Below, one piece after another: positions 59,293 to 64,000 of a stretch of DNA of 64,000 nucleotides. The notes under the pieces are model-generated. The model worked only from the letters and a program-made list of their open reading frames with translations, ran no database searches and was not told the DNA's origin. Made by a program: the position numbers and the translations under genes. Origin of the DNA: Lutimaribacter saemankumensis (GTDB lineage: Bacteria; Pseudomonadota; Alphaproteobacteria; Rhodobacterales; Rhodobacteraceae). The first letter of the stretch is position 1, and each line of letters begins with the position of its first letter. The DNA is taken from the NCBI RefSeq assembly GCF_900100005.1, contig NZ_FNEB01000001.1, forward strand, positions 186,001 to 250,000, written 5' to 3'.

Positions 59293-60315
59293 TCAGCCTC
59301 CGGTCTGCGTGGCCTTGGCAAGTTGGGCGATCTTGGCCCTTGCAGCGCCGCTGTCGATGCTTTCGCGTGCGATCTCGACGCCGGTTTTCAGATCCGGCGC
59401 GGCGTCGGCCACGACCAGTGCCGCCGAAGCGTTCAGCAGAACCGCATCGCGATACGCGCCGTCGGCCCCGTCCAGCAGCGCGCGGAAGGCGCGGGCGTTG
59501 TCTTCGGGCGCGCCGCCCAGGATCGCTTCGAACGGGTGGACAGGCAGGCCGAAATCCTCGGGGTGAAGCTCAACCTCGCGGATCGTGCCGTCGCGTTCCA
59601 GCGCGGCGACCCAGCTTATGCCGCTGATCGACATCTCGTCGGTGCCGTCACTGCCGTGCACCAGCCAGGCGTGTTCGCTGCCCAGCCGGCCCAGCGTTTC
59701 CGCCATCGGGCGGATCATCTCGCGCGAGAACGCGCCGGTCAGCTGGCGCTTGACGCCGGCCGGGTTGGTCAGCGGCCCCAGGATATTGAAAATTGTGCGC
59801 GTGCCCAGCTCGGCCCGCGTCGGGCCGACATGGGCCATGGCCGGATGGTGCATCGGCGCCATCATGAAAGCGATCCCGCAGGATTTCAGCGCCTTTTCAA
59901 CAACTTCCGTCCCGACCATCACGTTGATGCCCATCTGCGTCAGGGCATCCGCCGCGCCCGATTTCGACGAAAGGTTGCGGTTGCCGTGCTTGGCCACCGG
60001 CACGCCTGCGCCGGCCACGACAAACGCGGTCGCGGTCGAAATGTTCAGAGTGCCCTTGCCGTCGCCACCGGTGCCGACGATGTCGATTGCCCCCTCGGGC
60101 GCGCGCACCTTGTGGCACTTGGCGCGCATCACCGCGGCGGCTGCGGCGTATTCGTCCACCGTTTCGCCGCGCGTGCGCAGCGACATCAGCAAGCCGCCAA
60201 TCTGGCTGGGCGTCGCTTCGCCGTCGAACAGGATGGTAAACGCCTCTTCGGCCTCGTCGCGCGTCAGCGGGCGTTCGCAGGCGGCGGCGATCAGGGGTTT
60301 GAGTGTGTCGCTCAT
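59293..60315 (-). CDS. trpD: Anthranilate phosphoribosyltransferase
   Basis: 340-residue Trp[23 protein letters not shown] (~residues 78-99, PRPP binding), [17 protein letters not shown] (~107-123) and GPLTNPAG are diagnostic. Start ATG at 60315 overlaps the trpG stop as ATGA; a longer in-frame extension is only a shadow of trpG. Works with TrpE-TrpG (trpE is not in the window). Confidence 0.97.
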   Translation of the reverse strand: MSDTLKPLIAAACERPLTRDEAEEAFTILFDGEATPSQIGGLLMSLRTRGETVDEYAAAAAVMRAKCHKVRAPEGAIDIVGTGGDGKGTLNISTATAFVVAGAGVPVAKHGNRNLSSKSGAADALTQMGINVMVGTEVVEKALKSCGIAFMMAPMHHPAMAHVGPTRAELGTRTIFNILGPLTNPAGVKRQLTGAFSREMIRPMAETLGRLGSEHAWLVHGSDGTDEMSISGISWVAALERDGTIREVELHPEDFGLPVHPFEAILGGAPEDNARAFRALLDGADGAYRDAVLLNASAALVVADAAPDLKTGVEIARESIDSGAARAKIAQLAKATQTGG

Positions 60316-60893
60316 GCCGGCACCTTCATCATGTCGAGGAAATTCTTGAGAAGGGCATGCCCGTGTTCGGACGCGATGGATTCGGGGTGGAACTGCACAC
60401 CGTGGATCGGCAGCGTGCGGTGCTGCAGGCCCATGATCGTGCCATCCTCCAACTCGGCCGTCACTTCCAGGCAGTCGGGCAGGCTGTCCCGTTCGACCAC
60501 CAGCGAGTGATAGCGCGTGGCCTCGAACGGGCTGGGCAGCCCGGCGAACAGGCCGCTGCCGGTGTGGTGCATCACGCCCATCTTGCCATGCACGATCTCG
60601 TGGCAGCGCACGACCTTGCCGCCAAAGGCCTGCCCGATCGTCTGGTGGCCCAGGCATACACCCAGCAGCGGTGTGCCGGTTTCCGCGGCCGCTTGCGTCA
60701 GGGACAGGCAGATGCCCGCCTGGTCGGGATCGCAGGGCCCCGGCGACAGCAATATGCCCGCAGGCTTCAGCGCCATCGCCTGCTGCACGTCCAGCGCGTC
60801 ATTGCGGTGCACCTCGACATCGGCGCCAAGCTCGCCCAGGTAATGGACGAGGTTGTAGGTAAAGCTGTCGTAGTTATCGATGAGAAGAAGCAT
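60312..60893 (-). CDS. trpG: Anthranilate/aminodeoxychorismate synthase glutamine amidotransferase
   Basis: 193-residue type 1 amidotransferase giving ammonia to TrpE (or PabB). [17 protein letters not shown] at the start, the catalytic nucleophile Cys80 in LGVCLGHQ, and the His-Glu dyad in GVQFHPES near residue 172 are present. First gene of the trp-moa-moe block. The true start is 60893; an extension to 61040 overlaps the promoter. Confidence 0.95.
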   Translation of the reverse strand: MLLLIDNYDSFTYNLVHYLGELGADVEVHRNDALDVQQAMALKPAGILLSPGPCDPDQAGICLSLTQAAAETGTPLLGVCLGHQTIGQAFGGKVVRCHEIVHGKMGVMHHTGSGLFAGLPSPFEATRYHSLVVERDSLPDCLEVTAELEDGTIMGLQHRTLPIHGVQFHPESIASEHGHALLKNFLDMMKVPA

Positions 60894-60915
60894 CAGCCCG
60901 GTCTTTTCGCATTTT

Positions 60916-60932
60916 CGGGGGTAGAGCCCCCG
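60916..60932. other. GC hairpin in the trpG leader
   Basis: CGGGGG and CCCCCG pair across a 5-nt loop, 23 nt upstream of trpG. No T-run and no Trp-rich leader peptide seen, so classical attenuation is not supported. Confidence 0.4.
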
Positions 60933-60943
60933 GTATCGGTCGC

Positions 60944-60971
60944 GGTATACTTGTTCAGGCTTGCGTGGCAA
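60944..60971 (-). promoter_or_regulatory. Putative sigma-70 promoter of the trpGDC-moaC-moeA operon
   Basis: On the minus strand TTGCCA is separated by 16 bp from TATACC, 51-78 nt upstream of trpG. This is a good match for -35/-10 hexamers and in the right place; not experimentally tested. Confidence 0.45.
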
Positions 60972-61064
60972 GGTCAAGCAATGCCACCAAAAGGCACGCA
61001 ATACCCCAAACAACGGGCAGGCAGGACCGGGCCGGGGCAAAGATCGGCAAACAGGAGCAGGCAG

Positions 61065-62687
61065 ATGGCGCGCGGATTCTTGGGTGGGATACTTTTTGGC
61101 GGGGTGGTGTCGGTCATCGCTGCCGTCGCCATCACGGCCGTCATCGGACCTCCTGTGCCGCCACAGCCCGAAACCGCATCGGTCGAGGTCACGCCGGGGT
61201 CCGAGTTCCAGGAACGCCGCGAAGACCGCGAAGCGGCGGTCCCCGCACCGCTGCCGCAGCCCGAGCCGGGCGCGCCGCCCGTCGTGGCCGCGCCCGAACC
61301 CGACACGCTGGCGCCGATGCAGGGCGCGGATACCGACCCGGCCGCCCAGCCACAGACCGGCGCGCCCGAAGATACGCTTTCAACGCCGCCCGCGCAGGGC
61401 CAACGTGGGCGCGTCGAGGTCGTGACCGACGCGCCTGTCCTGCCCAGCGCACAGGCCGCTTTGCCCGTGGCGCCAATGGCCGAGGACAGCGTCGACACGC
61501 CGGCAAGCCCTGCCGCTCCTGAACCGGCGGCGGACCCCGTGCAGCAGACCCGGCAGGAAGAGGCGCCGCAGGAAGCGCCGCAGGAAACCGCCGGGCAATC
61601 AGGGGCGGATACCGACGCGGCCCCGGTTGTCGAAGATACCGCGCCCGCCATGCAGCCGCCCGCCCAAGAGGTGCCGGCACAGGATCGGATCGCGGCCACG
61701 GACCCGTCCGAGCCCGCCGCCCCGGCGCCCGCACCGGTCGCAACGCCTGCGCCGGAACCAGCACCAAGCGCCGATGCCGCGCCAGATACGGCCGAAACTA
61801 CCGAGCCCGCGCCCGAAGAGGACGCAACGGACCGGCCCAGCGTCGGAACGCCTGCGACCACGCTTTTCGAACGGGCGGATTCGCGGGTTTCCTCGCGCCT
61901 GCCATCCGTTGCCGCCGATCAGCAGGACGACGCGGGCGACCAGGCGGAAGAAGCGGAAGCCGCCGAGATACCTGCAGACGCCCCGCCCATCATCGCGCAT
62001 GCCGCCGCATTCCAGAACCCAGAGGGCAAGCCGCTGATGTCGATCGTGCTGATTGATCGCGGCGACTTTTCCAGCGCCGTCGAGGCTCTCAGCACCTTTC
62101 CCTATCCCGTCAGCTTTGCCATCGATCCGTTGCAGGACGGAGCGGCAGAAGCCGCGGCCCGGTATCGCGCCGCCGGGTTCGAGGTGTTGGCGCTGGTCGA
62201 CATTCCCGAGGCGGCGCAAGCCACCGATGTCGAGGTCAATCTTGCCGCCGCCCTGACCGCGCTGCCCGATGTGGTCGCGGTCATGGAGGGCGACGGCAGC
62301 GGGCTGCAATCGAACCGCGCGATTTCCGACCAGGCGGCGGCTTACCTGCGCGACAGCGGACATGGGCTGGTGATGTATCCCAAGGGGCTCGATACCGCGC
62401 GCAAGCTGGCCGAAAAGGAAGGCGTGCCCGCGGTGACGCTGTTTCGCGATTTCGACGCCAACGGGCAGGATGCCAACGTGATCCGGCGGTTCCTGGATCA
62501 GGCGGCCTTCAAGGCGGCACAGGAACCGGCCAGCGTGGTGATGGTGGGACGTGCACGGCCCGAGACGGTTTCGGCGCTGATCCTCTGGGGGCTGGCCGAC
62601 CGGGCAGGGCGCGTGGCTTTGGCGCCGGTATCTGCGCTGCTGCGGGCGCGGGCGGGGATGGAGGCGGACCTGTCCCGGGCCGAGTGA
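61065..62687 (+). CDS. Divergent polysaccharide deacetylase family protein with PAE-rich linker
   Basis: 540-residue protein: an N-terminal membrane anchor (residues ~5-28), a ~275-residue linker rich in Pro, Ala and Glu/Asp, and a C-terminal YibQ/DUF610-like deacetylase fold (from about residue 320, [20 protein letters not shown]). The usual active-site motifs appear altered: the family Asp-Asp is Ile-Asp-Arg-Gly here, and the typical HMGS segment is replaced by VMEGDGSG. It may be a non-catalytic envelope protein. ATG at 61065 has an AGGAG site. Confidence 0.8.
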   Translation: MARGFLGGILFGGVVSVIAAVAITAVIGPPVPPQPETASVEVTPGSEFQERREDREAAVPAPLPQPEPGAPPVVAAPEPDTLAPMQGADTDPAAQPQTGAPEDTLSTPPAQGQRGRVEVVTDAPVLPSAQAALPVAPMAEDSVDTPASPAAPEPAADPVQQTRQEEAPQEAPQETAGQSGADTDAAPVVEDTAPAMQPPAQEVPAQDRIAATDPSEPAAPAPAPVATPAPEPAPSADAAPDTAETTEPAPEEDATDRPSVGTPATTLFERADSRVSSRLPSVAADQQDDAGDQAEEAEAAEIPADAPPIIAHAAAFQNPEGKPLMSIVLIDRGDFSSAVEALSTFPYPVSFAIDPLQDGAAEAAARYRAAGFEVLALVDIPEAAQATDVEVNLAAALTALPDVVAVMEGDGSGLQSNRAISDQAAAYLRDSGHGLVMYPKGLDTARKLAEKEGVPAVTLFRDFDANGQDANVIRRFLDQAAFKAAQEPASVVMVGRARPETVSALILWGLADRAGRVALAPVSALLRARAGMEADLSRAE

Positions 62688-62719
62688 AACCGCGCGGTTT
62701 CACCCGGTAATCGCGCGGT

Positions 62720-63280
62720 TCAGGCGTTCGGATCGACCTCGCGCCAGTCGCCCGGTTGTAGCCCGTCCAGCGACCAGCGTCCGATCCGTGCCCGGATCAA
62801 TCGCAACGTGGGGTGACCAACGGCAGCCGTCATCCGCCGCACCTGGCGGTTGCGGCCTTCGGTGATGGTTAGCTCGATCCAGGCGTCGGGCACGGATTTG
62901 CGGAAACGGATCGGCGGGTTGCGCGGCCACAGGCCCGGCGGCTCTTTGATCCGTGCGACCTTGGCCGGACGGGTCGGGCCGTCCTTCAGCGTCACGCCCT
63001 TGCGCAGGGCCGCCAGGGCGGTGTCGTCGGGCACACCTTCGACTTGTGCCCAGTAAGTCTTGGGCATCTTGTTCTTCGGGTGGCTGATCCGCGCCTGAAG
63101 CTTGCCGTCATCGGTCAGCAGCAACAGGCCCTCGCTGTCGCGGTCCAGGCGGCCGGCGGGATAGACGCCGAGCAGGTCGATGAAATTCGAAAGCGTCGCG
63201 CGCGGACTGTCCGCGCTGCCCCGGTCGGTGAACTGGGACAACACGTCGAAGGGTTTGTTGAACAGGATCAGCCGCGCCAT
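62720..63280 (-). CDS. RluE-family 23S rRNA pseudouridine synthase
   Basis: 186-residue RsuA-family pseudouridine synthase, resembling RluE (23S U2457). [18 protein letters not shown] (~residues 45-62) has the catalytic Asp, and [20 protein letters not shown] (~residues 147-166) is the C-terminal signature. No S4 domain, as expected for RluE. ATG at 63280 is favoured by a GGAG site 6 nt upstream over the in-frame ATG at 63292. Confidence 0.92.
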   Translation of the reverse strand: MARLILFNKPFDVLSQFTDRGSADSPRATLSNFIDLLGVYPAGRLDRDSEGLLLLTDDGKLQARISHPKNKMPKTYWAQVEGVPDDTALAALRKGVTLKDGPTRPAKVARIKEPPGLWPRNPPIRFRKSVPDAWIELTITEGRNRQVRRMTAAVGHPTLRLIRARIGRWSLDGLQPGDWREVDPNA

Positions 63281-63322
63281 GACGCGCTCCATAGCGCGGC
63301 TTTGCGCGCCTGAACAGGCCCA

Positions 63323-64000
63323 TCAGGTATAGAGGGTCGGCACCCCCAACTGGTCATGGATATGGTTCACGGTCTGCGGCTGGAGCCCCAGTGCCTGCGC
63401 GAATTGGTGCAGGTAACGCGCCTCGGCCTGGCTGTCGAGGTCGATCGCCATGACCGACATGGCGTAAATCTGCGGTTCGAGCCCCTGTGGAACCTGGCCG
63501 GCGAGACCCGCCGCATCCACCGGCGCCTGCAATTCGGCCTTCACGAAGGCCTGTTCCTCGGGCGAGACATCGCCGAGCTTTTCCAGCAGCCGCGCCTGTT
63601 CCCCGTCATCGAGATTGCCATCGCATTTCGCGGCCTGGATCATGGCGCGCAGCATCAGGCCCGCGGCCAGTTCCTGTTCTGTCGTCGGTTGTTCGTCCGG
63701 TTCATCCTGGCGGGCGATCGCCTGGTTCAACACGTCGCCAAACCCGCCCCGTGAGGTCGAGGGCGCCCCGGCCGACAGCATACCGCCCAAGAGCCCGCCA
63801 ATCCCGCCCGCGGCCCCCGCGCCGGCCAGACCGCCCAGCAGGTCGTCGATGCCGCCGCCACGTGCGCCCAGCGCTCCGCCGTCGCCGAGCTGCTCAAGAA
63901 GGCCGCCAAGACCGCCGCTTGCGGCGCCGCCACCCAGCAGGCCACCCAGCAAATCTTCGATTCCGGCGCGGCTTTGCATGGCGTCCGGTTGTTTCTGCAT
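63323..64000 (-). CDS. DUF533/TerB-like protein (may extend past the window end)
   Basis: 225 residues are visible, starting ATG at the last base; an upstream start outside the window is possible. The N-terminal half is Gly/Leu/Ala-rich with repeated DLLGGLLGG-like units (residues ~15-75); the C-terminal half is a DUF533/TerB-type helical domain (QELAAGLMLRAMIQAAKCDGNLDDGEQARLLEKL, shown here as two overlapping helices). YebE-like proteins of this family are membrane-associated and of unknown function. Confidence 0.7.
   Translation of the reverse strand: MQKQPDAMQSRAGIEDLLGGLLGGGAASGGLGGLLEQLGDGGALGARGGGIDDLLGGLAGAGAAGGIGGLLGGMLSAGAPSTSRGGFGDVLNQAIARQDEPDEQPTTEQELAAGLMLRAMIQAAKCDGNLDDGEQARLLEKLGDVSPEEQAFVKAELQAPVDAAGLAGQVPQGLEPQIYAMSVMAIDLDSQAEARYLHQFAQALGLQPQTVNHIHDQLGVPTLYT

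Noticed and set aside
60894-61064. Trp attenuator with leader peptide upstream of trpG
   Set aside because: A hairpin and promoter are seen, but no Trp-codon-rich leader peptide or T-run.

Overview
The window is a dense, high-GC alphaproteobacterial chromosome segment, almost certainly from a member of the Rhodobacteraceae (Roseobacter group). The basis is gene content and order: a Rhodobacter-type gene-transfer-agent (GTA) lysis pair next to ccm genes, the order trpG-trpD-trpC-moaC-moeA-lexA, a grxD / small membrane proteins / bolA / purL block, LexA boxes of the alphaproteobacterial GTTC-N7-GTTC type, and many GTG/TTG starts. I see no rRNA, tRNA, CRISPR array, insertion sequence or prophage. 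No gene-free stretch exceeds 300 bases; the longest gap is about 236 bases.

Layout. 1-6.1 kb: start of an M23 peptidase gene, a translationally coupled bcp / ferritin-like pair, a large AsmA-like envelope protein and queA. 6.2-13.1 kb: MFS transporter, DUF924 protein, lpdA, rhodanese and SOS-controlled uvrA. 13.1-14.5 kb: small secreted and membrane proteins plus a Crp/Fnr regulator. 14.5-22.5 kb: valine catabolism (isobutyryl-CoA dehydrogenase, 3-hydroxyisobutyryl-CoA hydrolase, 3-hydroxyisobutyrate dehydrogenase, and mmsA with a divergent LysR gene), interrupted by a YbdK-type ligase and an alpha/beta hydrolase. 22.6-29.3 kb: CBS protein, coaD, hydrolase, gap, DUF808 protein and tkt. 29.5-35 kb: ZauP-like/ZapA division pair, nitronate monooxygenase, monothiol glutaredoxin plus BolA, and purL. 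35.2-42 kb: a PLP lyase/M24 peptidase pair, a LysR regulator and a giant indolepyruvate ferredoxin oxidoreductase. 42.1-48.1 kb: acyltransferase, murI, and ccmE / GTA endolysin / GTA holin / ccmF / ccmH. 48.2-56.7 kb: PaaG-like hydratase, two tandem RTX-repeat paralogues, gltA, gltX, a frameshifted comEC, and lexA. 56.7-64 kb: moeA, moaC, trpC, trpD, trpG, a divergent polysaccharide deacetylase, an RluE-type pseudouridine synthase and a DUF533 protein.

How the parts work together: most of the region is core metabolism and housekeeping (central carbon: lpdA, gap, tkt, gltA; branched-chain and aromatic keto-acid oxidation; cytochrome c maturation; Trp and molybdopterin synthesis; SOS repair). 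The most notable points are the GTA lysis cassette inside the ccm genes with its own perfect inverted repeat; an inferred small RNA with an anti-Shine-Dalgarno motif at 37.3-37.5 kb; an orphan VPxPA-CTERM sorting tail at 19.9 kb; a tandem RTX pair with a shared C-terminal domain and no secretion genes; a probable frameshift in comEC; and several perfect operator-like inverted repeats. No single undescribed multi-gene system stands out. The RTX pair and the small-RNA locus are the best candidates for new biology.
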